From: Acidobacteriota bacterium
GTDB taxonomy: Bacteria; Acidobacteriota; Terriglobia; Terriglobales; Acidobacteriaceae
Direction: 5' to 3'
Length of the DNA stretch: 64,000 nt
Assembly: GCA_021793405.1 (NCBI GenBank)
Contig: JAJYSV010000001.1
Coordinates: 149,990 to 213,989, forward strand
Positions 50,729-59,402 of this stretch are shown here, piece by piece; the stretch's first letter is position 1; each line of letters opens with the position of its first letter. Both the position numbers and the translations under genes were made by a program. A model generated the notes under the pieces. The model was not told the origin of the DNA and ran no database searches. It worked only from the letters and a program-made list of their open reading frames with translations.

Positions 50729-52111
50729 TTACGCCGGAGCTGCGCTGGTTGCCGCGAGAGCGGCGAGCACCAGGGCGGCTGCCTGATGCACGTTGCCTGC
50801 GCCCATGGTGAGGACGAGATCTCCGGACTGGGCGAGGGCCGCGAGTTGCGCAACTGCTTCCTCAAACGAAGATGCGTAGCGGACGTCGGCGCCGTCGATG
50901 GCTTCCACCAGAGCAAGGGCATCGACGCCGGGAATGGGAGTTTCGCTGGCGGCGTAGATATCGAGGACGCGGACCACGTCGGCGGCCTGAAAGCAATGGC
51001 GAAACTCATCGAGAAGATCGCGGGTGCGGGTATAGCGATGCGGCTGGAAGAGGACGAGAATGCGAGAGAAGCCGCATTGGCGGGCCGCTTCCAGAGTGGC
51101 GCGGATTTCCGTCGGGTGATGGCCGTAGTCATCCACGACGGTGACACCGCGCACCTCGCCTTTGCGCTGGAAGCGACGCTCAACGCCGGCGAAGTCTGCC
51201 AGCCCGGCGGCGATTCTGTCGACGGGCACACCGAGCTGCACACCGACGGCAACGGCGGCGGTGGCGTTTCTGAGGTTATGGAGGCCGGGCACCGAAAGGG
51301 TGAAGGGACCGAGCGCATCGCCTTTGCGATGGACCAGGAATTGCGACTGATGGCCGCTGTTGGATGGGAGAACTTCCAGGCGGAAGGCGGCTTGCGCGGC
51401 CATGCCGTAGGTCAACACGGAGTGGCGCACGCGGGGCAGCAGGGCGGCGAGTCTGGGATCGTCGATGCAGGCAGTGGTCGCGCCGTAGAACGGCACGCGG
51501 TCCATAAAGTCAAGGAAGGCACGCTCCACATCTTCCATGTCGCGATAGCAGTCCATGTGCTCGCGATCGATGTTGGTGACGACGGCGAGGATGGGCGACA
51601 ACTTGAGAAAGGAGCGATCGCTTTCATCCGCCTCGGCGACGAGATATTGGGAGCTGCCGAGGCGAGCGCCCGATCCCATCGTCTCGACGCGTCCGCCGAC
51701 GACGACGGTGGGGTCCAAGCCTCCAGCAGCGAGCACGGCGGCGATCATGGAAGTGGTGGTGGTTTTGCCATGCATGCCGGCGACGGCCACGCCATACTTG
51801 AGGCGCATCAACTCCGCCAGCATTTCGGCGCGCTGAATTACGGGGATGGATTGCTCATGCGCAGCGAGAACTTCCGGGTTGCGAGAGCTGAGGGCGGAGG
51901 TGGTCACGACGACATCGGCTCCGGCGATGTTGACTGCGGCGTGGCCCTCGAAAATGGTGGCTCCCAGGCTGAGCAGCCGGTCGGTGATGGGGGAGCGTTT
52001 CAGGTCGGAACCGGAGACGCAATGGCCGAGATTGAGGAGAATCTCGGCGATTCCGCTCATGCCAATGCCGCCAATCCCTATGAAATGTACGTGCTGGGTG
52101 CGGATGAACAT
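50729..52111 (-). CDS. murC: UDP-N-acetylmuramate--L-alanine ligase
   Basis: 460 residues from ATG 52111, the normal start ([19 protein letters not shown]); the frame runs another 58 codons upstream without a ribosome site. The Mur ligase P-loop is [11 protein letters not shown] at 112-122. Typical further elements are [20 protein letters not shown], and the C-terminal [18 protein letters not shown] with [17 protein letters not shown]. It adds L-Ala to UDP-MurNAc in the cytoplasm. It is followed by ftsQ (112 bp). On the upstream side the opposite-strand WXXGXW gene separates it from murG. Confidence 0.95.
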   Translation of the reverse strand: MFIRTQHVHFIGIGGIGMSGIAEILLNLGHCVSGSDLKRSPITDRLLSLGATIFEGHAAVNIAGADVVVTTSALSSRNPEVLAAHEQSIPVIQRAEMLAELMRLKYGVAVAGMHGKTTTTSMIAAVLAAGGLDPTVVVGGRVETMGSGARLGSSQYLVAEADESDRSFLKLSPILAVVTNIDREHMDCYRDMEDVERAFLDFMDRVPFYGATTACIDDPRLAALLPRVRHSVLTYGMAAQAAFRLEVLPSNSGHQSQFLVHRKGDALGPFTLSVPGLHNLRNATAAVAVGVQLGVPVDRIAAGLADFAGVERRFQRKGEVRGVTVVDDYGHHPTEIRATLEAARQCGFSRILVLFQPHRYTRTRDLLDEFRHCFQAADVVRVLDIYAASETPIPGVDALALVEAIDGADVRYASSFEEAVAQLAALAQSGDLVLTMGAGNVHQAAALVLAALAATSAAPA

Positions 52112-52432
52112 CCTGGACGAGAACCTAAGCTCTACTGTAGCAGCGACGGCGGTTTGGAAAATCCGTGGTCGGATGGCTGGGTCTGGAGATCGGAATCCGG
52201 GCGGCTGGGTGAGCATCGAATGGGTGGGAGGATTCTGGTGCTGCAAGAAGCGAATCCAGGCAGGAAAATGTGGCGGGATCACCACAACTTTCCGGCTGAA
52301 AAAGCGTTACATTGAGATGAGAGGGGCTGGACCAAGCCAGAAGGCGGCCGCTCAGCAACTCTCCGAGACTTTTTCACTCCTGAAGCCACAGAATTTGGTG
52401 GATAGCAGGGAGTCGAGGTCGGGAGATACGGT
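52112..52432. promoter_or_regulatory. Divergent gap between murC and the WXXGXW gene
   Basis: Both genes read outward, so a promoter for murC-ftsQ-ftsA is expected here, independent of the upstream mraY-murG part. I see no convincing promoter motif or dyad and no gene. Confidence 0.4.
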
Positions 52433-53845
52433 ATGCGTACCCTTCGTTCCCTTTGTGTACCAGTATTGGCAGGTGCATTCCTTGCCGGGGGGCTTATTGC
52501 CCCTGCGATTGCGCAACAGAACGATGGCACGGTTACGCCGCCGCAGGACCCCAACAGCCCACAATGGGGTTGCCCGAGTTGTCAGCAGCCGAACGCTGGC
52601 CAAGGTACGGTACAACCGCAGGACGGCGATCAGCCGTACGTCCAAGGCCCGAGCGATAACAACGGCTCGGGAGCGCAGTCGCAAGGTCAAGGGAACGGCC
52701 AGTACAACGGGACGCCGCCTCCTCCGCCGCCCGACAACGGACAACAAGATAATGGCCAGTATGACAATGGACAGGCTGCTCCGTCGCAGCAGCCGGACGT
52801 ATATACCGGGAGTGAAGATCCCGGCCGGGCCGCTGTGCAACAGGTAGATTCGGCTCCGCCTCCATTTCCAGTGGACGCGTATGACCAGCCGCCCATGCCA
52901 GGGGATGGATATGTATGGACTCCGGGATACTGGGGCTGGGATGACGGCTGGGACTGGGTGCCGGGCGTGTGGGCCTATCCTCCGTATGTCGGAGCGTTGT
53001 GGACTCCGGGGTACTGGGGCTGGGGTGGCGGCCTTTATGGATGGTATCCCGGCTATTGGGGTGTTAGCGTCGGCTTCTACGGCGGCATTTTCTACGGCTG
53101 TGGATATTGGGGCCGTGGATTTTATGGCGGCCGCTGGGACGGCGGCCGTTACTACAACAACCGGTATGCGAACAACATCCGGAACGCAAGCTACCACACG
53201 TACAACGGCACGCGGGGTCCCGGTGGATGGAATGGGCACCAGTTCAATTCCGCGGGAAATGCGCGGGGAGCGGCGGGTCGCGGCGGGATGGCGGGTCGCG
53301 GCGGGATGGCTGGTCGTGGAGCGATGAATGAGAGTCTCGCCCGCGCCAGCAGCTATGGGTCTGTCCGCGGCGGCGGGGTGCAGGGCGCCAACCGGGGTGG
53401 TTTCAGCGGTGCCGGGAACCGCGGCTATGGAAATTCCATGGCGCGGCGCAGCGGTGGCGTAAGCGGGTCGCCAACCCGCGCCTACAACCTGCCCCGCGGC
53501 GGCAGCTATGGTGGCAGTTCCTTCGCCGGACAGCGAAGCTACGGCAACAGCTCCGGCTCGCGCGGCGGATTCAGCAGCGGCGCTCGCAGTTATGGTGGAG
53601 GCGGATTTAGCGGCGGCGCTCGCAGCTACGGTGGGGGCGGATTCAGCGGTGGTGCTCGCAGCTATGGCGGAGGTGGGTTCAGCGGCGGGGCTCGCAGCGG
53701 CGGCGGATTCCACGGGGGCGGCGGTGGCTTCGGCGGCGGCGGCTTCCATGGAGGTGGCGGATTCGGCGGTGGCGGCGGATTCCATGGAGGTGGCGGATTT
53801 GGCGGTGGCGGCGGATTCCATGGAGGTGGCGGCGGACGGCGCTGA
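52433..53845 (+). CDS. Secreted Gly-rich protein with WXXGXW-type repeats
   Basis: 470 residues from ATG 52433 (GGGAGATA upstream), with a clear signal peptide (SLCVPVLAGAFLAGGLIAPAIAQ). A Gln/Asn/Pro-rich segment is followed by aromatic repeats (YVWTPGYWGWDDGWDWVPGVW, then LWTPGYWGWGGGLYGWYPGYWG), matching the YXWGXW/WXXGXW family found in surface proteins. Next come Arg-Gly and Asn patches. The C-terminal third is nearly all Gly with Phe, His, Ser, Tyr and Arg. Its opposite orientation separates murC from murG. The mature product is probably an envelope or extracellular structural protein; the function is unknown. A strong terminator follows. Confidence 0.8.
   Translation: MRTLRSLCVPVLAGAFLAGGLIAPAIAQQNDGTVTPPQDPNSPQWGCPSCQQPNAGQGTVQPQDGDQPYVQGPSDNNGSGAQSQGQGNGQYNGTPPPPPPDNGQQDNGQYDNGQAAPSQQPDVYTGSEDPGRAAVQQVDSAPPPFPVDAYDQPPMPGDGYVWTPGYWGWDDGWDWVPGVWAYPPYVGALWTPGYWGWGGGLYGWYPGYWGVSVGFYGGIFYGCGYWGRGFYGGRWDGGRYYNNRYANNIRNASYHTYNGTRGPGGWNGHQFNSAGNARGAAGRGGMAGRGGMAGRGAMNESLARASSYGSVRGGGVQGANRGGFSGAGNRGYGNSMARRSGGVSGSPTRAYNLPRGGSYGGSSFAGQRSYGNSSGSRGGFSSGARSYGGGGFSGGARSYGGGGFSGGARSYGGGGFSGGARSGGGFHGGGGGFGGGGFHGGGGFGGGGGFHGGGGFGGGGGFHGGGGGRR
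53566..53842 (+). repeat. 36-bp tandem repeats encoding Gly-rich C terminus
   Basis: Two 12-residue unit types are seen. GGGFSGGARSYG repeats with GCT codons at 53582, 53618, 53654 and 53690, exactly 36 bp apart. FHGGGGFGGGGG repeats with TTCC at 53744, 53780 and 53816, also 36 bp apart. The array is prone to length change. Confidence 0.85.
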
Positions 53846-53870
53846 TCGAGCAACCAACTAAAAGATGGGA

Positions 53871-53910
53871 AAACAGCGGCAGCCTGCATTCATGCAGGCT
53901 GCCGCTGTTT
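53871..53910. terminator. Strong rho-independent-like terminator
   Basis: An 18-bp perfect stem (53871-53888 with 53893-53910) closes a TTCA loop and is flanked by A- and T-rich ends (AAACAG.. and ..TGTTTTAAAG). It is placed just after the WXXGXW gene and can act in either direction. Confidence 0.9.
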
Positions 53911-54041
53911 TAAAGAATTTTCACTGCTGCTGTGATGGGGGAATCGTTCTTTCCCGCCCTAGCTGCAGATTTACAGTTTGCATGGTCATTCGTGGCGAAA
54001 AATCGCGGCGAGACCCGCATCGTAAACACTGCAATCGCCCT

Positions 54042-54071
54042 CTGGATTCTTCGCTGCGCTCAGAATGACTC
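54042..54071 (-). repeat. Half-copy of dispersed REP-like element
   Basis: CTGGATTCTTCGCTGCGCTC and the following bases match the right arm of the inverted repeat at 22629-22658 in 26 of 30 positions. The minus strand translates to HSERSEESR. It lies downstream of murG together with an otherwise empty 230-bp stretch (53911-54139). Confidence 0.75.
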
Positions 54072-54139
54072 CTTCCATTTTGATTAGAGTATCTGTAAAT
54101 CCGGCCTAGCTGCGCCAGGATGGGCACCGAGAGATTCCA

Positions 54140-55237
54140 CTATGAGTGGAAATGCGCGAGCAGCGCGGCAATGGCCGCGGCTGCGTCCGCGTGGGCCAGG
54201 CTGCGAGCGCGCTGGCCCATCTCGGCCAGGGCTGCGGGGTCTGTCAGCAGACGAATCAGTTCCGCGAGGAAGCGCTCCGGTGTCAGCTCGGATTCGACCA
54301 GCATCGCGGCGGCGCCAGCCTGGACGAACACTTCGGCATTGCGGCGCTGGTGATCGTCGGCGGCTTGCGGGAACGGGATGAGCAGCGCAGGTTTTTGGGC
54401 GGCGGCCAGTTCGGCGACTGTGCTGGCTCCGCTACGGCAGAGCACCAGGCTGGCTGCGCCAAAGCAGGCCGGCATGTCATCCAGGAAGGGTTCCACGGTC
54501 CAGGAGGCCGCCCATTTTCCGCGCAGTTCGGTTGATTGCAAATATGCCTGGTGAGTCCCTTCCAGGTGGCGCGCGCCGCTCTGATGCAGGATCGTGAGTC
54601 CGGGGACTGCTTCAAACAAATCGGCTGCGATCTGCGGCACCATGCGGTTGAGCACGCGCGCTCCCTGGCTGCCGCCGAAGACGAGCAATTGCGGAGGCGC
54701 ATCGGTGGGGCGAGGCGGGAGCGAGAAGAATTCCGGTCGCACCGGAATTCCCGTGATGTGGCCGTTGTGAAAGTAACGCAGGGTGTCAGGAAAGTTGACC
54801 GCGGCTGCCTGCACCCATCGACCGATCCAGCGATTGACCATGCCGGGAACGGCATTGGGTTCGAACGCAACCCGCGGGGTTCGGGTGAGGATGGCCGCCA
54901 GCATCGCCGGGCCCGAGGCATAGCCGCCGACGCCGAACACGACATGCGGGCGAAATTTACGCAGTAGCCGGACGCATTGAAGCACTCCTAACGGCAGCCT
55001 TCCGGCGGTTTTCACCCTGGTCGCCAGACTCACTTGATTGAGCTGGCCAACCTGAATCAAGTCCAAAGAAAAGCCCGCGGCCGGGACCAGGCGGGTTTCC
55101 ATGCCGCGCGCGGAGCCGACGAAGCGGACGTGCGCAGAGTAGCTCTCGACTAACTCTCGCGCGACGGCCAATGCCGGAATTACATGACCGCCGCTGCCGC
55201 CCCCAGCAATCCATACTCGCAAACGTCCGTTACCCAT
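54140..55237 (-). CDS. murG: UDP-GlcNAc--lipid I N-acetylglucosaminyltransferase
   Basis: 365 residues of GT-B fold. GGGSGGH near residues 12-18 is the glycine-rich lipid-binding loop. FGVGGYASGPAMLAA and FEPNAVPGMVNRW are MurG landmarks, and the C-terminal UDP-GlcNAc site contains FGGSQGARVLN and LVLCRSGASTVAELAAAQKPALLIPFPQAADDHQ. It adds GlcNAc to lipid I at the inner face of the membrane, making lipid II. It starts five bases after the ftsW stop and is the last gene of the mraY-murD-ftsW-murG block before the opposite-strand insertion. Confidence 0.95.
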   Translation of the reverse strand: MGNGRLRVWIAGGGSGGHVIPALAVARELVESYSAHVRFVGSARGMETRLVPAAGFSLDLIQVGQLNQVSLATRVKTAGRLPLGVLQCVRLLRKFRPHVVFGVGGYASGPAMLAAILTRTPRVAFEPNAVPGMVNRWIGRWVQAAAVNFPDTLRYFHNGHITGIPVRPEFFSLPPRPTDAPPQLLVFGGSQGARVLNRMVPQIAADLFEAVPGLTILHQSGARHLEGTHQAYLQSTELRGKWAASWTVEPFLDDMPACFGAASLVLCRSGASTVAELAAAQKPALLIPFPQAADDHQRRNAEVFVQAGAAAMLVESELTPERFLAELIRLLTDPAALAEMGQRARSLAHADAAAAIAALLAHFHS

Positions 55238-55242
55238 GCGTG

Positions 55243-56334
55243 TCAGTCAATCTCCCGAGTAATGTTCAAGAGGACGCCCATGCTGAGCAGGGTAAAAAAC
55301 AGGGACGTGCCTCCGTCGGAGATGAAAGGCAACGTAATGCCTTTGGTAGGGACCAGCGCCAGCACGACGCTGATGTTGAAAAATGCCTGGATGATGATGG
55401 TCGCGGTGATGCCAAATGCGAGGAAGCGCGCGAACGGATCGGTCGAGAGCAAAGCGGCGCGCAAACCGCGATAGGCCAGCATGAGAAACAGGGCGACGAC
55501 AAAGATGGTTCCAATCAATCCCAACTCTTCGGCGACGTTGGCGAAGATGAAATCGGTCTGGGGCTCGGGAAGGTAGAACAGCTTTTGCCGTCCTTCCATC
55601 AAACCGACTCCATGGATGCCGCCGGCGCCGACGGCAATGAGCGATTGCAGAATATGGAAGCCGGTACCGCGCGGGTCTTTCTCCGGATCGAGAAACGCAA
55701 TCATGCGGGCGCGACGCCAGGCCACGTGAAAGAGCATGTAGTACAGCACGGGGGAGGCTGCGAGCAGCGCGAGAAAAAGATATCGCACGCGCGCTCCGGC
55801 GAGATAGAGCATTAGAGCGGTGACGATGGCGCAAACCAGGGCGGTGCCGAGGTCGGGCTCTTTCAAAATGAGCGCGATGAAAACAAGGCTGGGCAAGGCC
55901 GCGGGAAGCAGCGCGCGCCGCCAGTCATCCAACTGGTCGACGCGATTTTGCAGGAACCACGCAAGGAACAACACCAGAGCGGGCTTGGCGATTTCGGAAG
56001 GTTGAAAACTCAAAGGGCCGAAACGAATCCAGCGGTGGGTATTGTGCGAGTCGCGCATGAGAAAGGTAGCCAGCAGCAATAACGTGGTCACGGCGACGCA
56101 GGGAAAGATGAAGGAGGGGCTGTTGTAGCGTCGATAGTTGACGCGGGTGAGGACAACCATGACGAACAGGCCGAGCAGCGCCCAGCCCGACTGCTTGAGG
56201 ACAAAGGTGTAAGGAGAGCCGTAGCGCTCCTTGGCCATGACTGCGGAGGCGGAAAAAACCATGACCAGACCAAAGAGAACGAGCAGCAACGTGATGATGA
56301 ACAGCCACTTATCTATGCCGACACGTTTTGCCAT
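55243..56334 (-). CDS. ftsW: Peptidoglycan polymerase FtsW (SEDS family)
   Basis: 363 residues with about ten membrane helices. FQPSEIAKPALVLFLAWFL, LKEPDLGTALVC, and in the second half GLMEGRQKLFYLPEPQTDFIFANVAEELGLIG are standard for SEDS glycosyltransferases. The conserved loop near the end reads TKGITLPFISDGGTSLFF, with Asp and Thr where most FtsW proteins have Tyr and Ser. It polymerises lipid II at the septum with a class B penicillin-binding protein. The gene overlaps the murD stop by 22 bp and runs into murG with a 5-bp gap. Confidence 0.93.
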   Translation of the reverse strand: MAKRVGIDKWLFIITLLLVLFGLVMVFSASAVMAKERYGSPYTFVLKQSGWALLGLFVMVVLTRVNYRRYNSPSFIFPCVAVTTLLLLATFLMRDSHNTHRWIRFGPLSFQPSEIAKPALVLFLAWFLQNRVDQLDDWRRALLPAALPSLVFIALILKEPDLGTALVCAIVTALMLYLAGARVRYLFLALLAASPVLYYMLFHVAWRRARMIAFLDPEKDPRGTGFHILQSLIAVGAGGIHGVGLMEGRQKLFYLPEPQTDFIFANVAEELGLIGTIFVVALFLMLAYRGLRAALLSTDPFARFLAFGITATIIIQAFFNISVVLALVPTKGITLPFISDGGTSLFFTLLSMGVLLNITREID

Positions 56335-57701
56335 GCTTCCACACCTTGCCGCGCGAGCACATATTGTTTAAAGCACTGGCCGCGATGTTCGTAATTCTGA
56401 AACTGGTCGAAACTGGAGCAGGCGGGGGCCAAGAGGACGATTTCTCCGGACTTCGCCTGGGCGGCAGCCTGGTCGACGGCGCGTTCCAGAGTCTGGCAGG
56501 AAACGATGCGGACCGCGCCGCCAATCTGCCGCTCAATCTTTTCCGCCGCCGCACCGATGGTATAGACCACGCGAACTCGTTCCCTCAGCAGCGGCTCGAG
56601 CAAGGTGTAGTCCGAATTCTTGTCTTTGCCGCCGAGGATGAGGTGAATTCCGCCGGGAAAAGCGGCAATGGCCTTCATGGTCGCATCGACATTGGTGGCC
56701 TTGGAATCGTTGTAATACTCCACCCCGCGGATGCGAGCGACAAACTCAAGACGATGTTCGACGGCACGGAACGCGGCAACGGCTTTGCGGATGACATCAT
56801 TGGAAATTCCCGCCAACTTTGCGGCGCACACGGCAGCCAGAACATTTTCGACATTGTGTTCGCCCTTGAGCGGAATTTCGCTCACAGGCAGGATCGGCTC
56901 GGCTGAGGACTGTTCGGTGGCGCGCCAGACAACGGCATCCTGATACACGAAACTTCCCTGCCGTACGGGACGCCGTGCGCTGAACCAGAAGACCTGGGAT
57001 TTGGCGCGCGCCGCCATCTGTTGCGTCTCCGCATTTTCCGCATTCAACACCAGAAAGTCTTTGGCGGTCTGATTGGCGAAGATGCGCTCTTTGATGGCGA
57101 CATAATTTTTCATACTGCCGTGACGATCCAGATGGTCCGGCGTGATGTTCAGCATGACGGCGATGTTGGGGTGAAATTCGACGATGGTCTCCAACTGAAA
57201 GCTGGAGATTTCGAGCACGCTCCAGCCGTTGTCGACACTTTGCGGAACGAGCGAAATGACAGGCAGGCCGATGTTGCCGCCGATCTGAGTTGGCTGGCCG
57301 CCGGCGCGGAAGATTTCGCCGCAGAGAGCGGTTGTTGTGGTTTTGCCGTTCGATCCAGTGATGGCGAGAATATTGCCGCGCAGGAAACGGGCCGCGAGTT
57401 CCAGTTCGCCGATGACCGGCGTGCCAAATCCGCGCGCCTGCGCCAGCTCGGGAGTATCGAGGGGAACGCCCGGGCTGACGACGATCCAGTCCTGACGGCG
57501 AAAGGTGAGCAGGCCATGGCCGCCGGCTTCCACCATAACTCCCACATCGAGCAGCGCGGGCAATTCGTTGGCCAGAGCCTCGACGCTGCGCAAATCGGAG
57601 ACGGTGACCTGCGCACCCTGTTCCCGAAGGAACATGGCGGAGGCCAGGCCCGATTTCCCCAGCCCGACCACCAGAATTTTCTTGTGCTTCAATTCCATCA
57701 T
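56313..57701 (-). CDS. murD: UDP-N-acetylmuramoyl-L-alanine--D-glutamate ligase
   Basis: 462 residues from ATG 57701, selected because GGAG lies nine bases upstream (ATG 57698 is next). The N-terminal Rossmann loop is VVGLGKSGLASA and the Mur ligase P-loop is GSNGKTTTTALCG near 116-125. IGLPVISLVPQS, ISSFQLETIVEF and MLNITPDHLDRHGSMKNY, and the C-terminal YNDSKATNVDATMKAI, ILGGKDKN and SPACSSFDQF-type end (LAPACSSFDQFQNYEHRG), are all MurD. It adds D-Glu in the cytoplasm. It overlaps ftsW by 22 bp. Confidence 0.95.
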   Translation of the reverse strand: MMELKHKKILVVGLGKSGLASAMFLREQGAQVTVSDLRSVEALANELPALLDVGVMVEAGGHGLLTFRRQDWIVVSPGVPLDTPELAQARGFGTPVIGELELAARFLRGNILAITGSNGKTTTTALCGEIFRAGGQPTQIGGNIGLPVISLVPQSVDNGWSVLEISSFQLETIVEFHPNIAVMLNITPDHLDRHGSMKNYVAIKERIFANQTAKDFLVLNAENAETQQMAARAKSQVFWFSARRPVRQGSFVYQDAVVWRATEQSSAEPILPVSEIPLKGEHNVENVLAAVCAAKLAGISNDVIRKAVAAFRAVEHRLEFVARIRGVEYYNDSKATNVDATMKAIAAFPGGIHLILGGKDKNSDYTLLEPLLRERVRVVYTIGAAAEKIERQIGGAVRIVSCQTLERAVDQAAAQAKSGEIVLLAPACSSFDQFQNYEHRGQCFKQYVLARQGVEAWQNVSA

Positions 57702-57826
57702 CGACTCAATCTCCGCCGCGATTCGATTGTCCCATGTTTCGGCGGTTCGTTTCCCACATAAACTGGGGCACACAGATGTGGCGCTGAATTTTATCCTCGC
57801 TCTACATCCCAAGGTAAGGATTCTCC

Positions 57827-57938
57827 GATTCAGTCGATAGAAAGTCCGTCAGGGGCTAAAGCCCTACGGATTTTTTATCATTTACGGCACGGCTGAAGCC
57901 GTGCCCTGTTACAAAACAGACTTAACCAAAGCTTCCTT
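57827..57938 (-). repeat. Dispersed hairpin repeat, copy 2
   Basis: Same boundaries and hairpins as 47628-47816, but with a single TACAAAACAG unit. It lies in the 290-bp mraY-murD gap, where any transcript from mraY must pass through it. Confidence 0.85.
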
Positions 57939-57991
57939 GGCTTTCCACCCCGGTTTCGCGAACCTGTGGCACCCGCATTCTTTCCGCTGCG

Positions 57992-59125
57992 TCAGCGCAA
58001 TTTCAATGTCGTCAGAGCAAACAGGGCAAATACCAGGGCGACGATCCAGAAGCGGACAATGACTTTCGACTCCGACCATCCCATCAGTTCAAAATGATGA
58101 TGAATGGGAGCCATTTTGAAGATGCGCTTTTTCCGCAGTTTATAACTTCCCACCTGCAGCATGACGCTGAGCGCTTCCAGAACGAACACTCCACCTATGA
58201 ACGGCAGCAGCAGTTCCTGCTTGATGATGACGGCCACGGTGCCGATGGCGCCGCCGAGGGCGAGCGATCCCACATCGCCCATGAAGACTTCCGCCGGATG
58301 GGCGTTATACCAGAGGAAGCCGATGCTGGCGCCGACCATCGACCCGCAGAAGATGGTCAATTCTGAAACCATGGGCATGCGCTGGAGTCCCAGGTAGTCG
58401 GCGAAGACCACGTTGCCGCTGATGTAGGTCAGGACGGCCAGCGCGCTGGCTGCAATGATGGCGCAGCCGATGGCGAGGCCATCGAGCCCGTCCGTGAGGT
58501 TGACGGCGTTGCTGGAGCCGACCAGCACGATGACGGTAAACAGGACAAACAGAATAAATGCCAGCGGACCGAGATGCGGCACATGGCGAATGGAGTGGAG
58601 TACCAGATCGGGACGAAAGCGCTTGAAGAAGGGCACCATCAGGCGGGTGGAGTATTCTCCCTTGCGGCGCAGCAAGAGGAGAAAGACGGCAATCAATGCC
58701 GCAATGACGATCTGGGCGGCGAACTTGACGCGGGCTGTCAGCCCGAGGTTTCGCTTGTGGATCACCTTGAGGTAATCGTCGGCAAATCCAATGCCGCCAA
58801 AACCCACCAGCGCGAGGACGGCCAGCCAGACCAGGGGATTCGACAGATCGCTCCACAGCAGCGTGGGAACCAGAATAGCGACGCAGATGAGCAGGCCGCC
58901 CATGGTCGGGGTTCCTGCTTTCTTCTGGTGATTTTTGGGGCCGTCCTCGCGAATGAACTGGCCGATTTGAAATTCGCGCAACCGGTGAATCAGGACAGGA
59001 CCGATCAACAGGCCGATGAGCAGCGCGGTGAGAGTAGCAAACGCAGTGCGGATCGTAAGGTAGCGGAAGACGCGGAATGCATGGATGTAGACGAATAACT
59101 TCTGATAGAGAAGCCAGTAGAGCAA
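57992..59125 (-). CDS. mraY: Phospho-N-acetylmuramoyl-pentapeptide transferase
   Basis: 377 residues from TTG 59125, with GGAGG four bases upstream. About ten membrane helices. MraY landmarks are KKAGTPTMGG (residues 68-77), FADDYLKV, NLTDGLDGLAIG, and the loop MVGASIGFLWYNAHPAEVFMGDVGSLALGGAIG near the active site. Near the C terminus are LVLEALSVMLQ-type FVLEALSVMLQVGSYKL and FKMAPIHHHFE. It transfers phospho-MurNAc-pentapeptide to undecaprenyl phosphate, making lipid I. It begins the cluster; murE, murF and ftsI are not upstream of it in this window, where an opposite-strand sulfatase lies instead. Confidence 0.95.
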   Translation of the reverse strand: MLYWLLYQKLFVYIHAFRVFRYLTIRTAFATLTALLIGLLIGPVLIHRLREFQIGQFIREDGPKNHQKKAGTPTMGGLLICVAILVPTLLWSDLSNPLVWLAVLALVGFGGIGFADDYLKVIHKRNLGLTARVKFAAQIVIAALIAVFLLLLRRKGEYSTRLMVPFFKRFRPDLVLHSIRHVPHLGPLAFILFVLFTVIVLVGSSNAVNLTDGLDGLAIGCAIIAASALAVLTYISGNVVFADYLGLQRMPMVSELTIFCGSMVGASIGFLWYNAHPAEVFMGDVGSLALGGAIGTVAVIIKQELLLPFIGGVFVLEALSVMLQVGSYKLRKKRIFKMAPIHHHFELMGWSESKVIVRFWIVALVFALFALTTLKLR

Positions 59126-59221
59126 ATGACCTCCGCGCTGCCTGGATTGCTGGACGTAGGTTATACGAGCGCTTTTCTGAGGCTATAGTAATCGCTGGCG
59201 CGACTCCAGCGCGGAGGGGAA

Positions 59222-59264
59222 AAGAAAGAATCTGCGGGTTGGTTCCATGGTGGGCAATGGGGAG
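59222..59264 (+). repeat. Direct repeat upstream of sulfatase
   Basis: AAGAAAGAATCTGCGGGTTG and the following bases to GGCAATGGGGAG resemble 60950-60991, with about five in six positions equal after small gaps. The two copies flank the sulfatase gene. Confidence 0.6.
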
Positions 59265-59402
59265 AGCCCATGCACAGACCACAGAATTGACAGCCAATAT
59301 AATGCGGACGGTGGCAGGACATTCCCAAGCACTCGCTGTTCAGCGGCGTGGATGCGGACTTCATGGAAAGTTGCGGTTACAATTCGGTTGGGGAGAATGA
59401 CG

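Noticed and set aside
50558..52315. 585-aa plus-strand frame across murC and the ftsQ start
   Set aside because: It is a shadow of murC; the minus strand has all MurC motifs, and the plus frame has no recognisable domain.
52352..53857. 501-aa minus-strand frame opposite the WXXGXW gene
   Set aside because: It is Ala/Ser/Pro low-complexity sequence created by the Gly-rich repeats on the other strand. The plus-strand frame has a signal peptide, ribosome site and terminator.
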